64,000 nucleotides of DNA from NCBI GenBank assembly GCA_039602395.1, contig JBCNJP010000008.1, positions 68,969,095 to 69,033,094 of the forward strand. Direction: 5' to 3'. Below are positions 33,368-43,285 of this stretch, piece by piece (position 1 is the stretch's first letter; every line of letters starts with the position of its first letter). The notes beneath the pieces are model-generated. The model saw only the letters and a list, made by a program, of their open reading frames with translations, was not told the origin of the DNA and searched no databases. Made by a program: the position numbers and the translations under genes. This DNA is from Deinandra increscens subsp. villosa. Its lineage: Eukaryota; Streptophyta; Magnoliopsida; Asterales; Asteraceae.

Positions 33368-33951
33368 GGTGGTATTTGGTTCACGGAATGTAATGTAATT
33401 GGAATTGTAAGGTTTTTATTTTAAAGTTGTGCTTAAGTTGGGTAAAAAATGAGTTTGAAATACTATGAATTCTTTTAATCAATGAAATTTAGAAATCCTT
33501 CACTTTAATGAAGGAAAGTTACATGACCTCCAGTGGCGGACCTACTAAGGTCCCAGGGGTAGCGCCCGCTACCCCTGAACTTTTACCCCGACGTGCAATT
33601 TTTTTTTTTTATAGGTTTTCGGTTTTTCGCGACCCCTTAAACGAATTTTTCGCGACCCCTGGAAGAAATTTTATGGCTTTTACTTAAAAATATGATCAAA
33701 AGCCTCTTAAAAATATGATTAAAAGCCCGTTAACTACCTAAAAAACTTTTCCGGGGGCGCTGCCCCCGAACCCCCGTTAGTCCCCGCTACCCCTGATATT
33801 ATTTCCTGGATCCGCCACTGATGACCTCAAATTACATTGATTAAAGGAATTTATTGTATTTCAAACCATTTCCTTACCCAACTTAAGCACAACTTTTAAA
33901 AGAAAACTTTATAATTACAATTACATTACATTTCGCGAACCAAACGCCACC
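33368..33951. mobile_element. Tourist-like (PIF/Harbinger) MITE
   Basis: The ends GGTGGTATTTGGTTCACGG and its near-inverse CGCGAACCAAACGCCACC are flanked by TTA (33365-33367) and TTA (33952-33954), the Harbinger target duplication. The arms are inverted copies of about 140 bases (TAAAGTTGTGCTTAAGTTGG against CCAACTTAAGCACAACTTTT). The middle holds a 290-base hAT MITE. A relative lies at 44990-45345. Confidence 0.9.
33531..33820. mobile_element. hAT-like MITE nested in the Tourist element
   Basis: Terminal inverted repeats CAGTGGCGGA and TCCGCCACTG with a perfect 8-bp target duplication ATGACCTC (33523-33530 and 33821-33828). The interior has GC-rich palindromic stretches (GGGGGCGCTGCCCCCGAACC). 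There is no coding capacity. Confidence 0.95.
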
Positions 33952-34329
33952 TTAATGTTGTATATTCATTGAATCATTGGTGCTTCTTGATTAATTCACA
34001 TTAATCTTAAAATCTTAAAATAAAGAATATAGTTGGAAGAAAGTGGTACAAAAAGTACATTTCCTTTTCAAACCGGCCAAGATCCTTTAGCTTCCCATTT
34101 TTCAACATATAAGCACAATGAGAGACCAATTTAGAGCTTAACATGCCATGTTTGAATATATATTTCAAAATGAATTGTGGTGTTCTATATCTTTTTATGC
34201 TTCTTTAGTTTTACAAAATAGAGAGGTGGTCTGCAATTTTTTTTATTTTGTTTTGTTTAAACAATACTATGAATATTTTCACTTTAAGAAAAAAAAAATA
34301 TGTATTGTTAGTTAAAGAAATTGAATGAT

Positions 34330-34782
34330 TACCGGGTCTTGGAAGTGGCGGCGATGATAAGGGGAGGGGTCGAAGAAACCCAGTTTCGGGATTTAATAAG
34401 TATCGTTAACTCAGTTAATTATCTTATTCCAATGACGTACGATACGTGGATGTGGTGCTTAGAAGGAGTGAAAGATTTTTTGGTTAGGTGGGTTTGACGT
34501 ATTATAGATTGGTACCTGCTCCCTACCCCTGGTAGTTTGTGTCCCACTAGATGGAACACGAGTGTTTTTGAAAAGGTGAATATTTTTGTTTGAGGACTCT
34601 AATGGACCGACTCCCTAGAGGGGTTAATCTTGACAAAAGATGTATGAATATTCCTTATGTTTTATGCCCTTTATATCTTACTCATCTAGAGTTTATGGAA
34701 CATTTTTCTTGAAACATTTATTTGAAGAATGTGATGTCATTTGAAGGCTCTGACAACTAGTAGAATCGTGGTTAAATATACT
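34330..34782 (+). pseudogene. LINE-type zf-RVT domain remnant, part 1
   Basis: This is the zinc-binding C-terminal domain of plant LINE-like reverse transcriptases. In shifted frames one reads TYDTWMWCLEGVKDFLVRWV, TRWNTSVFEKVNIFV, TLMDRLP (frameshifted) and NLDKRCMNIPYVLCPLY, matching the W-x-L, PTRWN, K-V-N-I-F and DRLP-x(2)-NL landmarks of the family. Frameshifts and stops are many. The reading is interrupted at 34783 by a MITE and continues at 35137. Confidence 0.75.
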
Positions 34783-35128
34783 TAGGGTTGGCTCAAGATT
34801 TTTGAAGGCCCTAAGTGAACATTAAAATTGAGGCCCTCGAATTCTAATTTTTTGACACTTTTGAATGAACTGATTCATAGTTATTAAACAAATGAATCTT
34901 GAAGTAAACGATAAAAACACGATTAGGCTAACAAATTTGAACAAAAAAACGAGGGATGAACATTGAATTATAGTTTTTGACCTTTTTGTGACCTTAAGTG
35001 AAAAAAGAATTGACCGCTCGCTACCCAAAACTGAATAAAAGACGAAGGATGAAAAGCTTGAAGATCAATTAAAAATTTGGAGGCCTTAAACCCTTGCTTC
35101 AGTTATTAATACAAGGGAGCCAGCCCTG
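34783..35128. mobile_element. hAT-like MITE
   Basis: Ends TAGGGTTGGCTC and GAGCCAGCCCTG (inverse CAGGGCTGGCTC) enclose 346 bases. The flanking 8-mers AATATACT and AATATATC agree at six of eight positions, consistent with a decayed hAT duplication. Inner text (GAGGCCCTCGAA, GGAGGCCTTAAACCC) has no coding trace. Confidence 0.7.
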
Positions 35129-35136
35129 AATATATC

Positions 35137-35400
35137 CTAGGTTTCCTAGGTTTCTTGGTTTCAAAGAAACCTGCCAATCACTTACAATGGTTGCATGAGT
35201 TTGGTATGAAGACTCAGAAGAGAGAGGGCATTAGAACTTGGTGGACAATTTGATGGTTTAGAAAGGATATGGTGTTTCGGCTAAATATTCGAAGAAAGAG
35301 CACGATATATGATAATATGAAGTTATTGTTTTCTTCTCTTTCTTGTGGGTTGTTAATTGGAAGGAAAAAATTAATTTGAATCAGGTCAAGCGGTTACTAA
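35137..35400 (+). pseudogene. LINE-type zf-RVT domain remnant, part 2
   Basis: It continues the domain after the MITE: WTIWWFRKDMVFRLN and RRKSTIYDNMKLLFSSLS, the usual tail (WxIWxxRN...F, then a helix before the W/S-rich end). No poly(A) tail is visible. Confidence 0.65.
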
Positions 35401-35903
35401 ACCCTCAAATGTAATGTATTTGCAAGTGTTTTTGCTGAGTAATATTTTGCTAGTTTTTTTTTATTTTTTATGAAAATCAACCATCTTATACATACCTATA
35501 TATATATATATATGAGTTAATTACATTTTGCGTCCCTGTGGTTTGCGGGTTTTTGCCACCTGAGTACAAATTCCAAATTATTAACAAATATATCCTGTGG
35601 TTTACATTTTGTTGCCATCTGAGTCCTTGAGACTAACGGGGGTTAGCTTTTTCTGTTAAGTGGAAGGGTATTTAAGTCCATTTACACAAGAGGGACCAGT
35701 TCTGTAAAATAACTAAGATCAAGGACTAACGGGGATAACTAATTACAGGGATAACTTTTGTAAATATCAAATAAAACCTCATTTTCTTCCTCTTGCCTCT
35801 TCCTCTCATCGTCCCCATTTGTGTCTGTATCTCCGGCAGCCCCACCACCCACACCTTCCGACCACCGACCACCACCCACACCGAACACTGACACCGTCGT
35901 GTT

Positions 35904-36260
35904 TGTTAGAGCATATTCCTATGCTAACGTTGTGTCTCGTGTATTGTATCTAGACAAGAGCGTCTGTGTGAGTTAGTTAGTCATCTGGCCGGATCACATG
36001 ATCCGCCGGATCAGTTGATACGGCGGACCAGATAGTCTGCTGGTGATCCGCTGGCTTATGACTAAGTAACTATAAATAGTTCGTGTTAGAGAGAGTTAGA
36101 AGTGCTGTCATTCTACAACTCTTAACTGTGTGTAAACTGAGTGTGTTTCTCTCTCTACTTGTAATCTCTAAGTGAATCAATAAAGCTAAGCTTTATTTAA
36201 CTTCTTGTTGTTATCCAATTACCGAATCATGCAGTAGTAAGATCATATCGTGGTTTATCA
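35904..36260 (+). repeat. Solo LTR in the Pack-MULE
   Basis: TGTTAGAGCATATTCC ... GTGGTTTATCA, 357 bases, with a perfect 5-bp target duplication GTGTT (35899-35903 and 36261-36265). A TATAAATAG box (about 36070) and AATAAA (about 36178) give a U3-R-U5 layout. No internal region remains, so the element was lost by LTR-LTR recombination. It is probably copia. Confidence 0.9.
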
Positions 36261-36393
36261 GTGTTCTAATCCACTCCACACCTTCCGACCACCGATCAGG
36301 TTCATGGCGAGGGAAGTCTAGGATTCAGATCTGGCGGTAGTTACCGGCGCAAAATCAGGCGGGAACTCAAATCGACCTCAACAAATCTTTGGT

Positions 36394-36530
36394 GGTGATG
36401 GCGATGATGCGATGCGATTCGATTCGTTATCTTATTATGATGAACGAAAGATCAGAAATTGGAGATGAAATTAGAAAGATTGGTGATTTGTGATTGGTGA
36501 TGGCGATGATGCGATGCGATTCGATTCCAG
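36394..36530. repeat. Partial tandem duplication in the captured DNA
   Basis: GGTGATGGCGATGATGCGAT and the following CGATTCGATTC occur at about 36394 and 36498, 104 bases apart. It precedes the transporter-like coding part. Confidence 0.8.
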
Positions 36531-36915
36531 TCGTCTTCACCATCGCACCCACCATTAGACCCGCCAGACGACCGTATCGCTATATTCAACGTCGTCGCCG
36601 TTATCATCGCCGTTTACCTGCTAATCTTCGACATCACCGGAGAGCACGGGACGACACTATAACGAATATTTTGCATCCTTTTGCTCATCCTATTAGCTTC
36701 TCCGGTAACAGTTCCGGTGTACATAGCGGTTCAAAACCTAATCCGATCGGAATGGAAAACCCTAGACGTAGAAGAAACGACAACCGCCGGTGATCGGAGA
36801 AGAACATACGGTGATTGAGGCGATGAAGACGATAGATTTTTGGATTTTGTTCGTATCGTTTCTGTGCGGGTTTGGTATGGCTCTGTAGGTTCAGAATAAT
36901 AGGGCTCAGATTGAA
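36530..36915 (+). pseudogene. Captured nodulin-like / MFS transporter gene fragment
   Basis: Three frame-shifted pieces follow family order. First PPDDRIAIFNVVAVIIAVYL with LLIFDITGEHG (about 36560-36655), a membrane span. Then ILLLILLASPVTVPVY with IAVQNLIRSEW (about 36675-36765), another span. Last GEEHTVIEAMKTIDFWILFV with SFLCGFGMAL (about 36798-36887), then a TAG and VQNNRAQI. The last part resembles the conserved second-half start of plant Nodulin-like (MFS) membrane proteins. The parental gene is not in the window. The apparent Arg-rich frame over 36494-36793 is a false reading. Confidence 0.7.
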
Positions 36916-37177
36916 CTTTAATTTTTTTAATAAAATTACGAAAACAGTCCCTGCTTTTCAGTAACTTATTAAGTTACATAACCAGTCCCTCATATGTATA
37001 TTTACTAAAATACCCTTCCACTTAACAGAAAAAGCTAACCCCCGTTAGTCTCAAGGACTCAGATGGCAACAAAATGCAAACCACAGGATATATTTGTTAA
37101 TAATTTGGAATTTGTACTCAGGTGGCAAAAACCCGCAAACCACAGGGACGCAAAATGTAATTAACTCTATATATATA

Positions 37178-37330
37178 TAGGTGAATTAAAGTTCAAATAT
37201 AAAGTGTATTTTGCATACAAAGGTAAGAAGAACTCAGGGCCATTGATTTTGAAAATCAATGACTCAAATCTAATTTAGATTTAAAGTGGAAATTTTTAAC
37301 CATAAAAACGGCTGGAGAGGATTTTTTTTG
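37178..37330 (+). repeat. Terminus resembling the FAR1-type MULE end
   Basis: GGTGAATTAAAGTTCAAATA directly after a (TA)n run resembles the start at 50819 (AGTGAAAGTTCAAATACAAAG). It may be the end of a non-autonomous relative; the other end is not identified. Confidence 0.4.
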
Positions 37331-37516
37331 CATGTTTGGGAGTGCTTATTAAAATGACTTTTGGCTTTTGGAGAAGATAAAAAGTCAAAAAATACCCATC
37401 CAAAAGCTAATAAGTCACAACATTGTGGCTTTTGGGTGTTTTTGGAGGGGCATTTTTGACTTTTTGCCTCCTCCAAAAACCAAAAGTCATTTTAATAAGC
37501 ACTCCCAAACATGCCC
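37331..37516. mobile_element. Small palindromic MITE
   Basis: Arms GCATGTTTGGGAGTGC plus TTATTAAAATGACTTTTGG are repeated inverted at the right end (AAGTCATTTTAATAAGCACT, CCCAAACATGC). Total about 186 bases, able to fold as a long hairpin. The target duplication is not clear; the superfamily is unassigned. Confidence 0.75.
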
Positions 37517-37839
37517 AGGTTGTATCCTAGTTGTAAGATGCAAAATCTTTTTAGTGGAAACCAAAGATCCAAACTTTGACAACGGTGAAATTTGATGAAA
37601 AAAATTGCTATTATAAAAATAGTTGGAAGGGGAAAATATGTATAACCTCTAATTGTTAACTTTTTTTAAAGTTACTGCAAACATTTTTAAATGTCTATAA
37701 ATTTTTTATATAAAATCATTTTAAAATAAAAATTACACCATAAAATCGAGCATAATATTGATATACTTTTTTTATCACTTTAATTTGAGTATAGTATCAT
37801 TATAATTCCTTTAAAAAAATTACTCGTCTACATACTTCC

Positions 37840-37935
37840 GTATAACTTGCGTGATTATCTCTGTGTAACTATTCATATAACTTGTTTGATTATCCATATA
37901 ATTTGTGTGATTATCTTTATAACTTACCTCATTAT
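37840..37935. repeat. TGCGTGATTAT minisatellite, block 1
   Basis: Four diverged units of about 20-24 bases with the core TTG(C/T)GTGATTATC and AACTTG. The same core is scattered through the MULE at 51.3-55.9 kb and forms a second block at 38525-38615. Confidence 0.75.
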
Positions 37936-38024
37936 TGTACTACTATCGGGGCCTAATTATATATATTTACAATAACAAATGGGGGTCATACACTCATTTA
38001 CCACTATTCATATGTGCACTAATA

Positions 38025-38475
38025 GGAACATGACACGTGTCATGTTCCACCACTAACAACATGACACGTGTCATGTTCAATCGATAATATATTGGTTATG
38101 TGGCCTGACACGTGTCCACGTGTCATATGTAGGTCAATGCTTCTACGACACGTGGTCATGTGTTAGGTCACGTATGATGATACGTGGCTACGTGTCAGGC
38201 CAATGTTTTTATGACACGTAGTTAACTTTTAATTCACTTTTAAAGTTTTCGTCTTTGACCACGGCGTATAACATGACACGTGTCATGTTCAATTAATAAT
38301 AGATTGGTTACGTGGCGTGACACGTGTCATATGTAGGTCAATGCTTTTGCGACACGTGGTCATGTGTTAGGTCACGTATGACGTTACATGGCTACGTGTT
38401 AGGCCAATGTTTTTATGACACGTGGTTAACATTTGATTCACTTTTAGAGTTTTCGACTTTGAACACGGCTTTTCG
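38025..38475. repeat. 212-base tandem repeat rich in G-boxes
   Basis: Two copies (from 38058 and from 38270) share text such as ATTGGTTA(T/C)GTGGC, TATGTAGGTCAATGCTT and TTAGGTCACGTATGA. They hold about nine CACGTG cores, many as ACACGTGT. At 38025-38048 a perfect 24-base palindrome is centred on CACGTG. CACGTG is the G-box/ABRE core bound by plant bZIP and bHLH factors; function here is unknown. Confidence 0.85.
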
Positions 38476-38483
38476 GAAAATGG

Positions 38484-38521
38484 GTGGCCCGCCGCGAAGC
38501 GCTGGCGGGTCACCATCTTGT
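38484..38521 (+). other. Helitron-like 3' terminus (degenerate)
   Basis: GGCCCGCCGCGAAGCGCTGG then CGGGTC forms a GC hairpin (GCCCGCC with GGCGGGT), followed by ACCATCTTGT before TATA. CTTGT would be a mutated CTRRT. It could end a Helitron fragment lying to its left, possibly the G-box repeat block. Confidence 0.4.
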
Positions 38522-38524
38522 TAT

Positions 38525-38615
38525 ATACATATAATTTGCGTGATTATCAATATACCTTGCGTGATTATCATTATAGCTTGAGTGATTATCATTATAACTT
38601 GTGTGATTATTTACC
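38525..38615. repeat. TGCGTGATTAT minisatellite, block 2
   Basis: Four units of about 21 bases: TTGCGTGATTATCAATATACC, then variants with TTGAGTGATTATC and TTGTGTGATTATT. Like block 1. Confidence 0.8.
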
Positions 38616-38619
38616 TTAT

Positions 38620-39985
38620 GCATGCGTAGACAATTTTACCATTTTCCTAAAAGTACATGTGGCGTGCCATGGTTATTTCGTACCTTTTGTACGCAAATCA
38701 CCCTTTGTAAAATAGCTTTTCCATAGATCTTTATCTTTATCTTTTACATTCTAATAAAGAACTAACTTGGATACCACATGGTCGTTCTCTAGAGTGCCCA
38801 AGTAAGCTTTGACCACTTGTCACCACCACAATCATATATTTGTAATTAATTAAAAAATATCAAAATTACCAAATTTAAACCAATAATTTCTAATTAAAAT
38901 TTTGACATATGTAAGCGTCAATTTTTTTCTTTATTACTCACAAATCATATAATTTCCTACTATTTAACTGCACGTATTCCAACACAATAAGTAAATATAT
39001 TTTTCTCTTTCAAAGCTCACAATAATCTATTTTATCTTTGCTTCTGCAAACAACTAGTAAAACAATGGTTTGCAACTTTTGTCGACCTCCTATCAAGCCT
39101 TTTTTTGCCCCACCTTAATTTTTTTTTCAAGTTATTGTGTTCATGATCATATGTGTTAAATCATTGAATATTTCTCTATAAGATCAAACACGTTTTTTTT
39201 TCGGCTACAATGAACTTTGTAAAAATACTGACATTTTATCCACCTTTAGTGTTTTCTTAACCACATATTTTTTTTATTATGAAAAGGTGTTTGTGAGTTG
39301 TATATTTGTTGAGACGATTATTCATGCAACACCGGCCTCTGTCTTTTCTATCTTTAAAATTTTAAAAATATTAGTTGCTATATCTTCTTTAGCAAATTTT
39401 TTTTGTTTAATGTTCATATATAGGTTTCTTAATGTAAAGTTTGTCCATATTAAATAACAAGGATGTGTGTGCGGGTGTATAGAAAATAATGGTACTTTTG
39501 TAAACCTTTTAGTTTTGAATTTATAATATGAATACTTATAAAAGTTACTACACACGAAGACAAGCGTACCTATCACAAGAATATCATAGTTTGACAATTA
39601 ACCATGTATCGTTTCAAGTACTTGGGAGCCACCATTAATCAACCGTGACCAGATCCTAGTCAAAAATAAAGTTGGTTGGTTGGTTTTTAAAACTAATTTA
39701 AACTAACAAAAATAAAATGAGAGGATAACAATAAATAAGAAGAACTATCACTTGGGTATGAACTACTTTTGGAGACTCTCAACAAGTTATGTTTAAGTTT
39801 GAAAGTTTTCATAAAATATGACATTAGAGACAACAATCGAAACCATATGGTTAAAAGAAATATAATAGACCCATGGCCGTTATGGCACAAAGTTGATGGC
39901 TCAGTAATATTTGAAATCAATACAAGGTGGTCACATGCATACCATCACAATACCGTCATTTAGCACCAAACTATATTAGCATATG
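38620..39985. other. AT-rich spacer without recognisable feature
   Basis: I see no coding trace, clear repeat or RNA gene here. Small Met-led frames (for example 39322-39597 minus) have no recognisable motif. Confidence 0.6.
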
Positions 39986-40335
39986 TGGTTTAACACACTT
40001 GACGTATGGTCATGCCTAAGCATGTTAAACCGCCATGCTAATCCAAATGCTAGAATCCCCGGATGTATGGTCATGCCTTAGTTCATCTAACATAGACCTC
40101 AAAACAATACAATGGGCCTAACGTACAATCGCGTACAAGGCTTCAACATATCAGCAGACAAGTCATACATGGACCCATAATCAAGGCACGTGACATATGG
40201 TCATGCCTAATTAAGCTTCTTGTCACATACCCCATCTTGTCACACTAAACTACAAAAGTCATAGCGTACCAAGATGGGAAAATCCAATGAGTTGTAGTGC
40301 TAACACACCTGACGTATGGTCATGCCTAAGTATGT
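39986..40335 (-). repeat. Four copies of a 16-20 base motif
   Basis: GTATGGTCATGCCTAA or a close variant occurs at 40001-40020, 40061-40080, 40191-40210 and 40311-40330. The first and last share longer flanks (AACACAC(C/T)T before and G(C/T)ATGTTA after). On the minus strand it reads TTAGGCATGACCATAC. It lies downstream (minus strand) of the LTR-like region and is probably part of the same element. Confidence 0.75.
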
Positions 40336-40499
40336 TAGCACCACCATGTCACACCAAACCCCTAACACTCAAAGACATGAATGCTAGCAAATACTTCATA
40401 CATAGACATACGAAATCAATTAAACAAGTGCATGATAAAGGGCTAAGTTCCCTGTTACTTATCATCCTAAACTTGAAGTTATGAGCATCTTAGTTCAAA

Positions 40500-41330
40500 G
40501 TGTTACTTACCTTTAAATATGGGGAAGATCATAGCTTGATGTTGATAACCACAAAATGAAAAGTTAAGAGTCACCTCAACATCCTACCCAAGTGATATAA
40601 GAAACTAACCCCTCATGGTTGTAACACAAATAAACACAAATGCAAATAAAGCAAGACATCATAGTCAAATGATTAACTAGTCAAGAAATTACAATAGGTG
40701 TTCAAAGATTCTTCCACCTTAGGGTTTGGAATCCTCTTAAGAACTAAATTAACTACTAAAGAAAAATGAAGAAAAATACCGAAGAAAAACGGAAGTGGAG
40801 TGGCGGATTAGCTCCCTTAAAAATGAGAAATGAGTGGGTATTTATAGCCAAAATCTGCTAGTCGTGCCCTGTGGGCACACGGCTATGCCCTTACAAGGCT
40901 CGCGTCATCTCGTTGACCTAACATCTGAATCTCTAAGCGCTGACGTTCACCACGACCATGGCGGTCAGACACATGGCAATGGTCATCGTGTGAAGACAAA
41001 CACGTCACTTTCCTTCGTCAGATCTAGTTTGGTGTACTTTTTTCATGGGTGTGTTCTTTGGGTACACAGTCGTGTGTAAGGGTACACGGTCATGGTGTTC
41101 AGAGGGCGATGGCGTGTCCGGTCATCAGAAATCTTCAAATTGTCGTGCTTGGGCGAGGCATGATCGTGGAGTAGGTTGGCACAACCATGACTATTAAGAC
41201 ACACGACCGTGCTAAATCTTCTTATTAGGTTTTCTATAATTTTTTGGACAAATGATCTCGTGAAGTTTCAAGGTCTGTAAATTCAAAATAAAGCAATTAT
41301 GAACATATTATTGAATTTTCATGACCAAAA
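40500..41330 (-). repeat. Antisense LTR-like region (gypsy type suspected)
   Basis: Read on the minus strand, GC-rich text with GTGTGCCC/GGGCACAC motifs is followed by a TATA box (GGCTATAAATACCCACTC, about 40828-40846 on the plus strand), then a leader with AACCCTAAGG, GATTCCAAACCC and AACCATGAGGGGTTAG. This layout is familiar from plant gypsy LTRs with long R-U5. No LTR border, PBS or coding part is visible, so the assignment is tentative. Confidence 0.4.
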
Positions 41331-41533
41331 TATACCAAAACAAGGGATATTTGGTGGATTAAAGATGTGTAATTTGGTGCACATCACTACTCTTTAGAGT
41401 TAACAAAATGTATGTTCTATTATATACGTATTTGCATTCTCATAGTAATTCAATAATATTAGCAACTATTATGGTACTCCATATGTTCATTTGATATCTC
41501 TTGACATTTATGGATTCATTCGATACTTGTATG

Positions 41534-41997
41534 CAATGTTTTAAAAACCGGTTCAACCGGTCCGGTTTAACAGGTTTAACCGCCAACCGGTCCTCATACC
41601 GGTTTTTTAATCCCCGGTTTTTTGGACATAACCGAATCGTTTTGAACCGGGCGGTTTTTCGGTTTTTTCCGGGTTTTTCCGGTTTTTTCCGGTGCAACCG
41701 GTTTTCTGACTTTCTTTTTTTAAAAAAATTATTTTGAATTTTATTGTTATTTTTTATTATCTTTTAAAGTTTAAAACATATATTTTCTTTATAAATACCT
41801 ATTTGGTATTATTTTTAAGTGGATTATATTTGTATTTTAACTATTTTTGTTCGGTGTACAAGTTTATTAACATTTTTATAAAAAAATATATATAAATCCC
41901 CTAACCGGTTCAACCGGCTGGTCTAACCGGTCGGACCGGTCGAACCGGCCCCGAAAGATTTTCCGGTTCAACTAAAAAACCGGTTTTTAAAACATTG
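41534..41997. mobile_element. hAT-like MITE rich in AACCGG
   Basis: Ends CAATGTTTTAAAAACCGG and CCGGTTTTTAAAACATTG are perfect inverted repeats. The 8-bp duplications CTTGTATG (41526-41533) and CTTGCATG (41998-42005) differ at one position. Both arms have many CCGGTTCAACCGG-type units. 464 bases, no coding capacity. Confidence 0.93.
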
Positions 41998-42005
41998 CTT
42001 GCATG

Positions 42006-42869
42006 TCCGCCTCTTATTAGGTTCATTACTTTTTTTTTGTTATTTTTCTTTTTGTGAATGGTCATTTGACAACTAACTTAATTCTTTATTAGAATTTAAA
42101 GATTAAAGAGTATGCAACGTGTTGCAATCAATTTTCTTATTGTTGACAAATGGACCAAAATAAATATTAATGCTTATAGCTTGATACATACAAGAACTAG
42201 AACTCTATAAGGATATAAATAGTTTACAAAATTTGTTTGATATCTTAGTAATCCGTATTTAAATCCAAAGAAGAACATGAAGACCATAAATTAGCAATAA
42301 CTAAGAACGTCATATGTACTTACGTATAATATGACGTTCATTATCAAAATAAACACATAACCATATATCAACTTTCTAAAAACAGTCACATTTAATCCAC
42401 TTTTATTTTTCTATTAACCATTTATTTTGTTCATTATCAAAGAGTGTTAATGATTTATATATTTTACGTCCACCATGATCATTCGACACTTTTTAGCTTG
42501 TAAGTTAAAAAAAAATTAAAATTATCTCACATGGTCAATTGTATGATGTATTATATACAATTAAGAGTAAATATAGGTTCTATTAATTTTAGATAAGGTG
42601 ATAATGTTACAAACATAATATCAAGTGTTGTGTATATAGGAATATTTGAACATTTTGAACAATAATTGTTGTAACTTTCTTTTTTCATTATTACAATTAA
42701 TGTAATGTGTACAAAAAAAATTAACAACAAATTTTTATTTTCCCTCAAAATTCATCATTACTAAAGAGGCTTTGCCCTTACTACTAAGCTACGACCTAAG
42801 TGACAATGTAATGTGTAATTTGATTAATCATAAGTAGCTATAAACTAACAGGTTATGTGGTCTTTTTCA
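42006..42869. other. AT-rich spacer without recognisable feature
   Basis: No coding trace, repeat or RNA gene seen. Confidence 0.6.
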
Positions 42870-43285
42870 GGAAAAATGAATTTAAATAATCCCAACTATT
42901 GCCTAGTGGCCGACAACAATCCCATCACTTTTTTTTTGTAATACAACAGTCTTACCTTTATACCATATTTTATTTAATAATTTTTCCGTTAAATCTCACT
43001 AGCGCCGTTAGTATATGCTGACCATGCCGCCGATCATTGTGTTTCTTTTTTTAGTCTTCAGTAAAAGCCTCATGCTTATTGTTGCAAAAATCCATGAATC
43101 GAGAGTCAACTTTGGGTTCAAAGAATTAGGGTTCGATTGGATTTAACGGAGGTTAGTGGGATTTAACGAAAAAATTATTAAATAAAATATGGTATAAAGA
43201 TAAAACTGTTCTATTACAAAAAAACTTGGTTGGATTATTGTCACCCAGTAGGCAATAGTTAGAATTATTTAAATCCATTTTTTCC
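42870..43285. mobile_element. Inverted-repeat MITE (long arms, MULE-like)
   Basis: Arms of about 145 bases, GGAAAAATGAATTTAAATAA at the left and its inverse at the right, agree through CAACTATTGCCTA and ACCATATTTTATTTAATAAT to CCGTTA. The middle is only about 125 bases. No clear target duplication. Confidence 0.85.

Larger units (their letters stand above)
35514..37167. mobile_element. Pack-MULE with 160-base terminal inverted repeats
   Basis: The arms 35514-35673 and 37008-37167 are nearly perfect inverted copies, starting GAGTTAATTACATTTTGCG. They are flanked by TATATATAT on both sides, compatible with the 9-bp Mutator target duplication, though the flank is low complexity. The interior carries pieces of a transporter gene and a later solo LTR. 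It has no transposase. Without the LTR and its duplication it measures about 1.29 kb. Confidence 0.85.

Noticed and set aside
33481..33530. Host gene exon between the Tourist arms
   Set aside because: The sequence is explained by inverted MITE arms and the hAT insertion.
36494..36793. Arg-rich 99-codon frame in the Pack-MULE
   Set aside because: Other frames of the same DNA give ordered transporter blocks, so this is an out-of-frame reading.
38025..38475. CRISPR-like array at the palindromic repeats
   Set aside because: Only two 212-base units with no regular spacer pattern, in a plant nuclear context.
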